The notes: generated from the sequence alone by a model not told the origin. A stretch of 64,000 bases of DNA from Karstenula rhodostoma CBS 690.94 (GCA_010093485.1 MU001493.1:1335599-1399598), one strand, 5' to 3'; positions 28,521 through 39,125 are shown, numbered from the stretch's first letter. Made by a program: numbers and translations.

Positions 28521-29700
28521 CTAGATGATATCAATGTCAACATCGACATCCTCCGGGTCCAGGCCTTCATAGCCTTCACCATTCATCAAGCCATCCACCC
28601 ATGCATCGCCGACAAGACGATACCGGGAGCCAACGGGACGCAGCACGAACAATCTGTCTGCTTCTTGCAAGGCAGCAATAACGTCGCCTTTCAAAACTTC
28701 ATTTATCCCGTTGCACGGCCGCTTCCCTTCAGTAATACACATTATGCGCCCTTTTGTTTTCATGGAGGCCCACACCATTTGAGCTGCCATATCTCTATTC
28801 TCCCCAACGTAGTCTCCAGCCCCAGCCACATTCGCCAGTTCATATAACACCTTGACTTGCTGCACTGTCCGCCCTAGGACTTCAGTGTATCTTGACGATG
28901 AAACGTAGGCTGGCCGTCGCGCATCGAGAGCTTCCACTTTCGTAGACATCCCACTCCACCAATGGAACGCTGCTTCTGCGGCTTCTAAGCGTCCTTTTTT
29001 TTTTTTTTTTTTTTGCCTAGGATTCCAGTTCTCCCGTAGGAACAGTGTTCTACAGGCCGAGAGAACATTGTTCGCTGTAACGTCCATATGGTAGAGGAAA
29101 TTGGGAAGCTGTGACAGCAAATGTATCTCAGCCCACTATCTGTGCTCATCGTAGAGGGTGATTCCTTGCCAGCCTACAAGCCCCGTGGGCGTAGAGATGA
29201 TGTCTAGCACGCGATCTCGGACCCTCAGACATCCCGCAGATGGGAAACTTGGTCGCTCAGGAAGTGCCGCCATAGGGTGTGGTTCGCACTTGAATGCGTA
29301 GCGACTGACTGGCTTGTATAAGAACGCAGAGGCCTTTGGTACGCCCAAGATGCACATTTGCGTCTTTTTAGATCGTTTCCCAAGCAGACAATTGTCAGTG
29401 GAAGTAAGGTTGTGCTGTTCGTGAGAACAGTTTGGCAAATCACCTCCATAGTACATTCTTTGGAGTAGTTTGGATGTATAGCAAGCTTGGTGGTGTCCGT
29501 CGATATTCCTAGGACGGCATAAATCCTATCGCGGGGATCACAACAATCCAGAGAGTTACCAAAGAGGAAAATATTTTGAGTTAGGGTTCTGCTTGCTCGA
29601 AAACCGTTCCAGTCAGCGCAGGGACTGATAACAGAGCTTAGGAATTTGCGAAGACATGTGTTCGGCTCAAACGCAGCTTGCAGGCAGAAGTCGCAAGGCT
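28521..29700 (-). pseudogene. Decayed HET-type gene (middle and C-terminal parts only)
   Basis: Reading leftward from about 29700, one frame gives typical post-HET sequence: CDPRDRIYAVLGIST, then IHPNYSKECTMEV. The family pattern is SDPRDxxYALLGL, PDYSKxxxEVY. Around 29350-29300 the homology moves to another frame (FLYKPVSRYAFKCEPHP, GCLRVRDRVLDIISTP), which means a frameshift. That frame meets a TAG at 29138-29136 and stays open in the same frame to 28521, with the usual HET C-terminus (KGDVIAALQEADRLFVLRPV, YRLVGDAWVDGLMNGE). No intron of credible length bridges either break. The N-terminal HET domain itself (SYVWG, LWVDALCINQ type motifs) was not found upstream. A 20-base T run at 28995-29014 lies within the coding remnant. 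The likely state is a truncated, inactivated HET gene. Confidence 0.78.
28995..29014. repeat. T20 homopolymer inside the HET relic
   Basis: Twenty consecutive T on the plus strand, read as a lysine run in the relic's frame. Confidence 0.9.
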
Positions 29701-30077
29701 GAGGGGATGTCGCTCAGTTTAGCGGGGCGTTCCTGCTCTGAGCTGCTCGTCCAAGCCCCCACGTGGCTTTCGACATTGGCACACGTTAACGTGCAGCCTC
29801 GCCCAGACCTGATACCCGCAGCTGAGGAGGTCGAGGATTATTGACCCACTGGCATCACGATGTTCGAAGTTCCGTTTCAAGAACTTGGATCAGGGGAAGC
29901 CTCGCCCACCCGCAGCTGAGGAGGGGAGTTGCAACACTTTTAAATGTCTACGCCAACCCTCCACATCTCTCGTAACTCATACATATCTGAATTGAAGTGG
30001 ACAAAAGACACCACACCTGGAGTTCCCGTGCCTACGCTATGCATAACCAAAAACGCCCGCATCGCTTCGTCAAACCC
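29701..30077. other. Intergenic between the HET relic and THG1
   Basis: About 380 bases with short frames only. No HET N-terminal motif was found here in any minus-strand frame. Confidence 0.5.
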
Positions 30078-32751
30078 TCACCCCGACCTCCCACTCAATA
30101 GCCACGGTCTCCTCTCCCAGAACGAATCCCCAATGATATCCGCATGCTCCGTCACAATCCTCGCCTTCCCCCTCTTCTTCCTCTCCTTCTCCTTCTGCGT
30201 CTTACTCATCGCCTTCGGCCGCCCGTCCAGCCCCTCCTTCCACCCCTCATCTTCAATCCCGAGAACCTTCCTCCCCTTCTCCCCTCTGCCCTTTTTCTGC
30301 CTTCCCTTCGACTTCTCCGGCACCTCCGGCGGCACGTCCACATCCACTTCCTCCCTGCTCCCCCAGTCAAACGATGCAAACTGGTCCTTACTACCAGTCG
30401 GCGCAGGAAACGAATAGCTCTTCGAGTAGCTGCTTCCCGCGCGCGAATGGCTCCGCTGCGAGGCCCCCGGCGGACTCGGCGGAATCACCGGATTCACAAT
30501 CAGGCTCTCCATCTCGCCGTGGCCGCTGGACCCGCCCGCTGAAATCGCTGAGCCGCGCGTACGCGGCGGCGGGCTCTGGCTCCACGACTGCGGCGACGAC
30601 CCCATGACCGCACCGCGCACGCCGCCGATGTCGTACTCGGCGGTGGGTGGGCTGGGGAGCTCCTTCATCGTCATGAGTTGGCTGGGTGGGGTCCGGGGGC
30701 GGCCACGGTGGGGAGACGTGTTTGCGGGGTAGGAGGGGGCGAGGTCGGATATTTCTTGGCGAAGGAGGGCGTGGGACTTTTGCGTGGGTAAGGAGAGCTT
30801 GCGCGGTGGTTGTTCGGGGGGAATAGAGGAGAAGCGTTGGGGGATTCGGGGAGGGCCGCGGGTGAGGCCGCTTTCGAGGACGGAGAGGCTGGGGCTGCGT
30901 TTAGGTGATGGTCGGTATAATGGTGCTAGTGGCTTGGGGTGGAGCGAGAGCGAGGCGCTTGCGGAGTGTGAGATTGGTTTTACGGGTTTCTGAGAGTTGG
31001 ATATCGTGGGTGATGGATACGCTGCTGATGTCGACACGTATGGAGAAGGCATCGGTGAGGTGTTGGCATGCATTATCGAGTTCGGTGGATTAAGAGATAG
31101 AGGTGGGCGTGTGCTTGGTTTGAGCGTTGGGGGAGGGAGCGGTATGGGCTGCAACGCAGCATGGCGTGGGGCCGATGCGTTGGCAGACGGAGAAAGGGAT
31201 GAGAAGGTCAAAGGCCAGACCGTTGACGGATAGCCGACAGAGGTTCGATGGTCAAAAGCATCTGTGAACAACGGCATCGGGATTGTGGGTGGCGAAGGCG
31301 GCGGAGACGGAGTTGTGGACGTGGAAAGGAAGGTCGGCCCGCGAGGCGTCGATGCTGTTGTTGTTGATGTTCCAGATGCCGGTGAGGAACGAAAGAGGTT
31401 GTGGTGTGTGGGTTCGGGTGGTTGAGACATTGGTCTTGCTATCGATTGCGGCGTCGGATGCTGTATTATTGGAGATTTCGAGGCAGCCGGCGACGATTGT
31501 GTCGATGTTGGGAAGAACTGTAACATTTAGCCAACGAAGCAATGAGAGTATACATCATTACATCTCGGTAGAGTACGCTGCCCTTCTTGAAGATATCCGG
31601 CTCGTTATTGTAGTTGATGCCGAACCTCTTGAATAGAATCTCGTTCTTATCGGCGGAGACAGTGCCGGATAGTTCTTTCTCTGCGACTCGGTTTTCGAGA
31701 CCGCCTTGCTGGACGAGAGCCCAGAACGTAGTGTTGTAGAGGTTGTTTATGTGACCTGTGCGATGTAAGATACATGGTCGAGCTGAAGAAGGCCCGACCT
31801 GGAGGGCATAGCGCTTCGGATATATGTATGCAAGATCACCCCGTAGCCAGTAGTATCATACTTACAGTCAGCCTGGCGCCAGCTCAGGTAGTCTCTCAAA
31901 TTAGTATCGCTGGGGTAGCATACTGCCCGTCCGTCGAATGAGGGCAGAGGAGCTGTCAGGGGTGCGTCCGGGAAGTACTTGGCCCACCCCAGCACGTAGT
32001 TTGCTGTGAATGTCGACACAATCGTTGTCACGAGCTTACTGAGTGTTATTAGCAACCTAACGTTGCACCACACATGGGCATGATGTTGAATGATGGAGAT
32101 GTGGAATTCCGTACCTAGCGCGTCTCTCAAAGAGCATGCAATCCTTGTGAAAGACGAAACTGTACCACGTGTTAGCTTAGACTTGCGACCCTTAGCGCTC
32201 ACATGCAAGTTGCCAGCTCAACATGCTTTCCATCTTGTCGACATTCAAATGTCTGTCAAGTAAGACGGGAAAACATACCTAAATTCGTCGCTCTGCCCGT
32301 AAGCCAGAATGAGGTCGGGCAAATCTTTCATGACGGCCTCAGCCGCACCGTTCATCAAGTCCAGTGCGCGGCGATCATTGGGCTTGACGAAGTTGTACTT
32401 GGTGGTAAGTCTGCAGTAGCGAGCATGTCAGCATAGGTCGGGTAATGGTGGCTCGCTTCTCGAAACACATCCTCTTCAACCGTATATGCAGCCAACCCCC
32501 GAAGGACCCCAAAACGGAAGGAAGATGGACGTGAGAGCACATGGAGCTGAAGAGATACGGTTCTGGTGGGAGTGGTACTTTGTAAAGCCCCGGCCATCTA
32601 TGCGGACCACGACGAAGGTGCCGGGCAAGAGGTTGTCGGGCAGCTCAAAGTTGCGCACGTATTGGTACCTGGCGGCTCGTCAGTCTGATTTCGTCCGGTT
32701 GGTGGGCGATGGTCCGCTGGTTCGCTGATTGACTCACTTTGAATTTGCCAT
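30078..32751 (-). CDS. THG1: tRNA-His guanylyltransferase with a large Ser/Pro-rich insertion
   Basis: Seven exons: 32751-32738 (14 bases, MANSK), 32668-32579, 32410-32279, 32159-32115, 32038-31866, 31755-31562 and 31517-30078, together 695 residues; family members are about 240-300. Thg1 adds G-1 to the 5' end of tRNA-His in the cytosol or nucleus. Residues 1-216 are the normal catalytic core: [25 protein letters not shown] with the metal-binding Asp, [14 protein letters not shown] with the second acidic site, [50 protein letters not shown]. The family's C-terminal block returns at residues about 653-695 ([30 protein letters not shown]). Between them, about 435 Ser/Pro-rich, low-complexity residues are encoded by the last exon, which is open throughout. 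The 44-base intron before it (GTAATG...TTACAG) is phase 0. An unusually long intron is the alternative but would have to be open by chance. Confidence 0.88.
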
Positions 32752-33781
32752 GGCAAGGTATGCAAGCGTCACCTCCTAGGTTGTTGGTGGTGCAGCATCG
32801 CAGACGGGCAAAGACACCTTAAGATTGAGACACTGCAGGCATCGAGGTAAAAGTTGCAGTGAGAAGAGAGACAAGAGGTCGAAGCTGAACAAGCTCCCGG
32901 TCGAGATGAAACGCAGGACATGCAACCCCGGGCCTACCTAAATTTGCGAACGGTGACACGGCAGCAGTTGGGCATGCGCAAGACTCGTCTTCGTCGTGCA
33001 GGCCAGACGCCACAGTTGGGCAAGAAAAGTTGGGGTCGGACGCAAATTGCTTTTTCGAGGGTCCGCGGGCGCAAACGAGCCAGGAACGCAAGTCACTTTG
33101 GTGGCTCGCATGCCTAGCGAAGCGAAGCGTAGCGCACTGCGACCTCGGGCTGTTCGGGAGAGCTGCAGCCTGCACGTCGTCGATGTGTTTCGCATGAGAC
33201 ACAGCTCGACCTCGCGTGCGCTGGTCGGTAACGACGATTCCGCCAGAGCCTGAGGGCGCTCACCCCAGACTGCCTCGCGACGCTGCCGATGCCACGTCCC
33301 GCCTGTTCGCGGGCCCCAACTCCGTGCGCCACCCCAAGGCCTTCCAGTCCCCGGCCGGCTACCACAGTATCAAGCTTTGGAAACGCCCATCTGACGTGGT
33401 TTCGCGGCTGCTTACTACGACCTCGTATGTGCAATGCGGTTGCGCGACGGCCCAAGCCTCAGCTCTGCTTTCTTGGTACGGAGCCTGAGCCTGAGCCTCG
33501 CGCATCTGTCACTCCTTCGCGAAGCTTGTTGAGCGTCTTCAAGCAGACCAATAGTTGCTCAATAAACGCCTCAGCGTCTTCTAGCGTATTGGCTTTGGGT
33601 GTGATTGCGAGAACCATTGAAGCAAAGGATCAGTATCCATCATGTCATGGAAGCGGGGGAATTGGTTTAGTTGAATTTGCAAATGCCACGCCATGCCGCT
33701 GAAGAGCCACAACACCCTATCTACATCGCTTTCCCAACCGTCATTGGATCGTCTCACACAGTCCCACCGTCTCCGCCCCAA
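32752..33781. other. Intergenic: THG1 promoter and TMA23-like gene 3' flank
   Basis: About 1 kb, GC-rich around 33060-33300, with short overlapping frames on both strands. No gene recognised. Confidence 0.55.
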
Positions 33782-35257
33782 TCAAGCGGCGACAGCAATG
33801 GGTTTGGCAACAGCGCCAAATCTCGCCGCCTTCTCCATGAATGTCTTGTCCTCGGCCTTATCCTCAACCCCTTCCTCGTTCTTTCCCTCGTTCATCTCCG
33901 CATTCTTCGTGACCTTGTGCCTCGTCTTTAGCTTGCCCGCCAGTTTTGCGCGATTGTCCTTCTGCTCCTGCTTCAGCATCCTCTTCGCTTTCCAAGGCGC
34001 GATCTTCTCAGATTTGCCCTTCGTCTCAACAGGAGCTATTTTCTCACCCTGGTTGCCTGGCTCCTTCTCTCCACGCTTGGCTTCCTTCTTCTCGATGCGT
34101 CGCAAAGTGTATTCCTCGAGTGTTTGGCTTTTTTCGGCGGCGCGAGCTGCGTAGTCGACTTGCTTCTCCGGGGACAGTTGAGAAAGATGTGCTTCGACAA
34201 TGGACTGCTCAGTGGGCTGCTGCCGGGCCTCGATTTTGCTGCGGGCGTTCGTGCTGGCCACCTTCGTCTTTGCCTCTTTTCTCTGCTCCCTCTTGGCCTG
34301 TCGCTCTATCTTGTTCGACATCTTATTAGCGTTCTCCACGGCTTTGATGCCCTTTTCGATCTTGCCGTAGTTCTGCAGGATCTCTTCTTTTGACCAGTTC
34401 CCAGGATTCAGCATCGGCAGCTCGCCCTTGACGATAGCCTCAACAACAAGCGCCTTGGCCATCTCCTTCTTCACAGCGCGTATAACCTTCTGGCGCTGTT
34501 GCTTCACGGCTTTTTTCCCGGGCTTTTTCCCGGGGTTCGTCGGGTCGCTGACGTTCGTTGCGTCACTGTATGCACCGGCCTTCTCGTTCTTCTTGACCCT
34601 CCCTTTGACTTGCTTATCGATCCTGGACGTGACAGCGCACAGTTTTGGCCACGCCTCGGCGCCAATAGGACCCATACCTGTCCGCACTTCGCCGTTTGCG
34701 TTTGCCTGCGCCCGTGCGTTGATCTTCACCCCGCTGGTTTCCTGCTTCAGCTTCTTGGCGGCTGGAACATCTTCCTCAGCCTCGCGTTTTCGCTTACTCT
34801 GGCCCTTCTTCGACTTCGTCATCTTCGAGGAGTCGGATGCAGCGTCGTCACTGCTTGTAGATTCCGAATCGCTTTCGCTGTCGTCGGTACTCTCGTCCTC
34901 GGCAGACGTAGGCGGCGTGGTGGTCCCTGATGTCGGTGTAGAGCTCTTCTCTTCAATCGAACCCTGCAGTCCTTCTCCCTTCACGAAGAACCCGTAAAGC
35001 CCACCGTGATTGATTCCCTTCTCTTGGATCTGGGTGAGCGTGCTAGTCTTTCCGCTTCCTAAGTTTTGGAGTGACTCGTCGAACGCGCGCATCCACCACT
35101 GGTCGTCTGTCGTGTGGCTTGCTTTCTTCTTGCCCAAGCCCAGCTGGTCCTGCTTGTGGCTGATGAGGAGCGGTTTTTTTATGCCGCGGTCGGAGGTGTC
35201 AAGAGAGAAGCCGGCACCGCGCCAGCCTTGTTTGCGGAGGAGGCCTTCTGCGTTCAT
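33782..35257 (-). CDS. TMA23/GPATCH4-like nucleolar G-patch protein
   Basis: 491 residues in one exon. The N-terminus has a degenerate G-patch of the TMA23/GPATCH4 type: MNAEGLLRKQGWRGAGFSLD, then KKPLLISHKQDQLGLG and TTDDQWWMRAFDESLQNLG. The WW-containing block after the G-patch is typical of this group. The remainder is low complexity: a Ser/Asp-rich stretch (about 105-145), then long Lys/Arg/Ala-rich helices with basic clusters (KKGQSKRKR, NPGKKPGKKAVKQQRQK) expected for nucleolar localisation. Yeast Tma23 and human GPATCH4 act in the nucleolus during ribosome and rRNA maturation; G-patch proteins generally activate DEAH helicases. Other candidates such as PINX1 fit the WW block less well. 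Its divergent neighbour is the HSD10-like gene, start codons 322 bases apart. Confidence 0.75.
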   Translation of the reverse strand: MNAEGLLRKQGWRGAGFSLDTSDRGIKKPLLISHKQDQLGLGKKKASHTTDDQWWMRAFDESLQNLGSGKTSTLTQIQEKGINHGGLYGFFVKGEGLQGSIEEKSSTPTSGTTTPPTSAEDESTDDSESDSESTSSDDAASDSSKMTKSKKGQSKRKREAEEDVPAAKKLKQETSGVKINARAQANANGEVRTGMGPIGAEAWPKLCAVTSRIDKQVKGRVKKNEKAGAYSDATNVSDPTNPGKKPGKKAVKQQRQKVIRAVKKEMAKALVVEAIVKGELPMLNPGNWSKEEILQNYGKIEKGIKAVENANKMSNKIERQAKREQRKEAKTKVASTNARSKIEARQQPTEQSIVEAHLSQLSPEKQVDYAARAAEKSQTLEEYTLRRIEKKEAKRGEKEPGNQGEKIAPVETKGKSEKIAPWKAKRMLKQEQKDNRAKLAGKLKTRHKVTKNAEMNEGKNEEGVEDKAEDKTFMEKAARFGAVAKPIAVAA

Positions 35258-35579
35258 CTATTCGAGGAAAGTGGGAGTAATTGAGGGCTGCGACTAGAAG
35301 AAAGGCTGCGAAGAGAACGCCAGGAAAATATTGTGGGGTTTCGGCGCGAAGTCTTGGCACTGAATCTTTGGGAGCAGTGCTGTCAGGATCTCGGATTGGG
35401 AGCAATGCGGAAGTCCTGTCGCTCTGCCGAGGTTGCTTTTGCTAGTGCGAATGCAAGTCATTAACACATGCTGGGAACACGCTGCACATTCAATCCTCAC
35501 AATTGACTGTCACGTTCCTACGGTACTCGGGGTGCAGAAAAGAAACGATCAAGACTATCACTTTTGGACTGACTGCACT
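35258..35579. promoter_or_regulatory. Divergent promoter of the TMA23-like and HSD10-like genes
   Basis: 322 bases between the two start codons. No clear TATA box or repeat was seen. Confidence 0.5.
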
Positions 35580-36368
35580 ATGAAGATCGCCGACCGCACC
35601 TTTATCATCTCAGGCGGCGCATCCGGCCTTGGTCTCGCAACAGCTCGCGACCTCCACGCCCACGGCGCCTACGTCTCCCTTCTCGACCTAAACAGCGATG
35701 CGGGCTCGAACATCATTTCAGAGCTCGGCTCGCGAGCCAAGTTCTTCGAAGTCGACGTCTCGGACACAGACGCGATCGAAAAAGCAATCACAGGCACCGT
35801 GGCATGGGTCAACGAAACAGGAAAGCCGATAGGTGGTGTGGTGGCAGGAGCAGGAGTCGGGCTTCCAGGACTGATAATTGACAAGAAGAACGAGCCACTG
35901 TCGATATCGAGCATCGACTTTGTGCTGAACATCAACCTTAGAGGGACGCTGGATTTAATTAGGCAAGCGCTGCCGCATATGACGACTGCGCAACTGGATG
36001 GTCCCGACGGCGAGCGTGGAGTGATCATCATGGTAGCGAGTTCTGCGGCGTTCGACGGGCAGATGGGACAAGTTGCGTACGCAGCGAGCAAGGGTGCAGT
36101 GGCGAGCTTGACACTTCCTTTGGCACGCGACCTGTCCAAATTCGGCATCCGAGCGGTGACAATCGCGCCAGCGTTGTTCGAATCGAACATGACCAAGCTG
36201 TTGTCGGGGAAGGTGAAGCAAAGCTTGGAGAACGCAATGGAGTTCCCGAAGAGGGCGGGACAGCCCCAAGAGTTCGCGAGGACAGTGCGGGATTCGATAG
36301 AGAACTCCATGCTGAATGGGACGGTGATAAGATTGGATGGCGCTATGCGTATGCCGGCCAGGTTGTAG
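35580..36368 (+). CDS. Short-chain dehydrogenase, HSD10 (type 2 3-hydroxyacyl-CoA dehydrogenase)-like
   Basis: 262 residues, single exon. The ATG at 35580 is chosen over an in-frame upstream extension because the Rossmann fold then starts at once (MKIADRTFIISGGASGLGLA). Motifs: NAD-binding GGASGLG (12-18), acidic Asp in LLDLNSDAG after strand 2 (NAD preference), the NAG equivalent as AGAGVG, catalytic Ser in VASSAAFDGQMGQ, and YAASK as the YxxxK pair. The C-terminus (FPKRAGQPQEFA, LNGTVIRLDGAMRMPARL) closely follows the HSD17B10 family, which oxidises 3-hydroxyacyl-CoAs, including branched-chain intermediates, in mitochondria; no obvious mitochondrial presequence is visible here. The stop lies only 49 bases from the convergent UTP11 stop. 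Confidence 0.85.
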   Translation: MKIADRTFIISGGASGLGLATARDLHAHGAYVSLLDLNSDAGSNIISELGSRAKFFEVDVSDTDAIEKAITGTVAWVNETGKPIGGVVAGAGVGLPGLIIDKKNEPLSISSIDFVLNINLRGTLDLIRQALPHMTTAQLDGPDGERGVIIMVASSAAFDGQMGQVAYAASKGAVASLTLPLARDLSKFGIRAVTIAPALFESNMTKLLSGKVKQSLENAMEFPKRAGQPQEFARTVRDSIENSMLNGTVIRLDGAMRMPARL

Positions 36369-36417
36369 AAAAGTTATTCGATATTAGCCTTGCCAAATTT
36401 CACCTAGGGAAACTCGT

Positions 36418-37283
36418 TCATCGCTTCCGCTCCCGAATTTTGAACTTGACACCGTTCTTGTTGACTCCGCCGACCGTATGGTTGATCTTAGCACGCTGCA
36501 TCTCCAATTCTTCTTCAGCAGCCATGAGCGCGCGCTCTCGAGCTTTGACTGCTTCCAAATGTGCCGCAGCTCGCTGCTGTGCCCTGTCCCTCTTGCTCAT
36601 GAAGAGCTGTTCTTGTTTTTGCGCCAGTTCTTTGGCCTCTTGTTGCTTTTTCGACGGCCTCTTCTGTTTCTTCGGTGCCCCCTCTTCGTCGTCGTCTTCC
36701 ACCTGCGGTTCCTTCCCGGCCCCTCTGCCCGGCAGTTCCGCGCCCTTCCCAAACCACTCGTCGTCGTCGAACTCGTCTTGTTCCTCCTTCTTCCCCACGT
36801 ACACCGTATGCATGCCCTTTCTCTCGTTTTCTCCATCCCTCAACACCCTCACCTCCTCGTCCTCCAACACCAGCCGCTTCTCCAAATCCAGCCTCTCGTT
36901 CCTGACCATCTGTAGCATAGTCCGTATATAACCAGCGTCCTGCGTCTTCAGCAGCTTCACCACGTCCATATCCAGACTCTTGTTCCCCCGGTCCGTTACT
37001 TTTCTGCCCGCCTTGTCCACCGTGCTGCTCATCATGCCAAAGGAGAACTCATCGGGGTTGCGCTCAGAGGCCTTTTCTTTGAGAATCTTGAGGCGCGCTT
37101 GCTTGGCTTTGTGATCGTGCGCACGGAGTTTGTAGTCCTACATGCTGTTAGTTGCGTGCGAACTGGTACTGAGAAAGCGGAACAGACCTTGCGCTTCTCG
37201 AGGAGCCCCCATTTTTTGCGCTCTTCCGGCTGCGCACGCTCCTTGTGGTTGCGCCGCTGGACAGCATTACGCATGGACGACAT
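36418..37283 (-). CDS. UTP11: U3 snoRNP-associated protein Utp11
   Basis: Exons are 37283-37188 and 37137-36418, giving 271 residues. The intron uses a GTCTGT donor, CAACTAAC branch and CATGTAG acceptor, phase 0. Utp11 is a small-subunit processome component needed for 18S rRNA production in the nucleolus. The N-terminus MSSMRNAVQRRNHKERAQPE with ERKKWGLLEKRKDYKLRAHD is the family hallmark, followed by KILKEKASERNPDEFSFGM. The middle carries KLLKTQDAGYIRTMLQMVRN. The C-terminal half is coiled and charged and ends GGVNKNGVKFKIRERKR. An acidic/Gly linker (about 140-185) is variable in the family. It converges with the HSD10-like gene and diverges from the second dehydrogenase. Confidence 0.93.
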
Positions 37284-37830
37284 GTTGGCGGCAAAGGTCT
37301 CTGTTTTCGACGTGTGATGGCGGGATGAACTTTTGAGAAATTTAGAGATCGATAAGATCAACGCGCTGTGGAGCTAACCAAACAGGGATTTAGCGTGGCT
37401 TAGGTCCCAAGGGACCCGCACCGCATTTTGTTCGTCCGTCTATACGCTACATTGCATCCTATTGGCTCTGCGTTCAGCTGGGGTGGAATTCCGCTCGCTT
37501 AACCTGATCTTAACTCCATGACATTGCACAGCCGCAGCTTGCATGCACAGGACTATCCAAGTCGCGCAAGATGTTGTCTAACAGAGATACGACTGGCGAA
37601 TGGGACTACGCGAAACAATTCTGCGCCGGGGAAAAATCAAGCCGCCTGGTGTGCTCGGAGAGTATCGTCGACACATAGGGCAAGTTAAATAGGGCTCATT
37701 GCGCAGCTTCAGAGTTCATCCCTAGCAGCACCCTCACCTTCATACAAAACCTTCTGTAGTAGTCCAGTGTCCTTCCCCATATCATTATTACTTTCTACAT
37801 CCATAACCTCGGTTGAAAAAGTACCCAGCC
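37284..37830. promoter_or_regulatory. Divergent promoter of UTP11 and the second dehydrogenase
   Basis: 547 bases between start codons. The dehydrogenase side is C/T-rich over the last 100 bases, a common fungal leader composition. Confidence 0.45.
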
Positions 37831-38784
37831 ATGGTCTCCTTCGACCCAGCCAAGGACATTCCCTCCCTTTTTGGCAAAGTCATCCTCGTAACCGGCGGCA
37901 ACATCGGTCTAGGTAAACAATGCGTCCTCGAGTACGCCCGGCACAACCCATTGCGCATCTACCTGGCCGCACGCAGCCCCTCCAAAGCCCAAGCGGCCAT
38001 TGAGGAAATCAAGCAACAGCTGGGAGCCTCCAACTCCACCCTCATCACGATCCTCGAGCTCGACCTCTCATCTCTCAGCTCGGTCAAAGTCGCTGCTGCA
38101 ACGCTGCTCGAGCAGGAGTCCCGTCTCGACATTCTGATGCTCAACGCGGGCATCATGGCCGCGGCGCCAGGCCTCACGAAAGACGAGTACGAGATGCAGT
38201 TCGGTGTGAACTACCTCGGACATGCACTGCTGTTCAAACTGCTGCACCCTTTGATGGAGAAGACGAGTAAGCTGACTGGCGCGGATGTGCGAGCCATCAT
38301 GGTCACATCTGTGGGCCATCAAATGGCGCCTAAGGAGGGAATCCCCTTCGACCAGCTGCGAACAGATTGTGCAACACTCGGTGCCTTCGAGCGCTACGGC
38401 GCCAGCAAACTCGCTCAGATTCTCTGGGCAAGGCACGCCGCTATGCTATATCCTAGTATTAAATTTGCCGCGGCGCATCCTGGACTCGTGGGAGGGACAG
38501 GGCTGGGGTCGAGCGCGACGGGAACTTCAACCTTCGCGAACCTGCTCATGACGTTGTCGCCTATTGCAGCGACATCAGTTGAAAAAGGGGCAAGGAACCA
38601 GCTTTGGACCTCGGTGGGGAAGGACGTAAAGAGTGGCGAGTGGTATGCGCCAGAGATGTGTATGGGTGTGATGCAGGTTGGAGTGGGCTCCCAGAGTGGG
38701 GCGAGCGTTCTTGCCAAGGACAGTGCGATGGCGAGGAAGCTGTGGGATTGGACAGAGGGGGAGTTGCAGTCTTATGCGACTTGA
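37831..38784 (+). CDS. Short-chain dehydrogenase/reductase, retinol dehydrogenase/WWOX-like
   Basis: 317 residues without an intron. The N-terminal Rossmann motif is TGGNIGLG (about 22-29) after LFGKVILV. YLAARSPSKA gives Arg after strand 2, which favours NADP(H). LMLNAGIM is the NAG motif and FGVNYLGHALLFKLL the structural Asn. The catalytic region has VTSVGHQM and YGASK. The length and the block HPGLVGGTGLG place it among extended fungal reductases related to retinol dehydrogenases and WWOX, many of unknown substrate. Neither a signal peptide nor a membrane helix is clear. Substrate cannot be predicted from sequence. A downstream direct repeat lies at 38967-39047. Confidence 0.82.
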   Translation: MVSFDPAKDIPSLFGKVILVTGGNIGLGKQCVLEYARHNPLRIYLAARSPSKAQAAIEEIKQQLGASNSTLITILELDLSSLSSVKVAAATLLEQESRLDILMLNAGIMAAAPGLTKDEYEMQFGVNYLGHALLFKLLHPLMEKTSKLTGADVRAIMVTSVGHQMAPKEGIPFDQLRTDCATLGAFERYGASKLAQILWARHAAMLYPSIKFAAAHPGLVGGTGLGSSATGTSTFANLLMTLSPIAATSVEKGARNQLWTSVGKDVKSGEWYAPEMCMGVMQVGVGSQSGASVLAKDSAMARKLWDWTEGELQSYAT

Positions 38785-39125
38785 CTTTGGGACAAAGCCT
38801 CGAATGTGATATACTCTGGAGTCATGTAGAGATTAGGTCTGTTCTTACGAAATTACGCTTGCGAATCTTCATTTCTCACAACCAGCACAATGAGCGATCT
38901 GTTCATAATATATAGGCTGCTGGACCACCTGTTTGGATATTACAATTCCCATCTGCTGCACCACTCGCGAGACATGCCTTGTATTGGATCGCTATATGCA
39001 TTCCATTGTGCGAGACATGCCTTGAATTGGACCGCTATATATATGCCATTACAGCTGTCAGTAGAGGATGCGGTGCAGAACCCCATGTAGTGTCTCGCTA
39101 CAGCTCAGATGCGTAGGAAGCCTTT
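38785..39125. other. Convergent intergenic region with a direct repeat
   Basis: 340 AT-rich bases between two stop codons, holding the repeat at 38967-39047. Confidence 0.6.
38967..39047. repeat. Imperfect direct repeat, about 34 bp, copies 43 bp apart
   Basis: gcgagacatgccttg followed by attgga and cgctatat occurs from 38967 and again from 39010 with two mismatches. Confidence 0.8.

Noticed and set aside
29110..29140. Short intron removing the TAG in the HET relic
   Set aside because: The only GT...AG pair around the stop would be under 30 bases, so a nonsense mutation is the simpler reading.
34428..34997. 189-codon hydrophobic frame antisense to the TMA23-like gene
   Set aside because: Lys/Arg-rich coding sequence reads as Phe/Ser/Leu-rich in reverse; this explains the membrane-like look.
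35669..36310. 213-codon frame antisense to the HSD10-like gene
   Set aside because: Mirror of a well-supported dehydrogenase; no independent motif.
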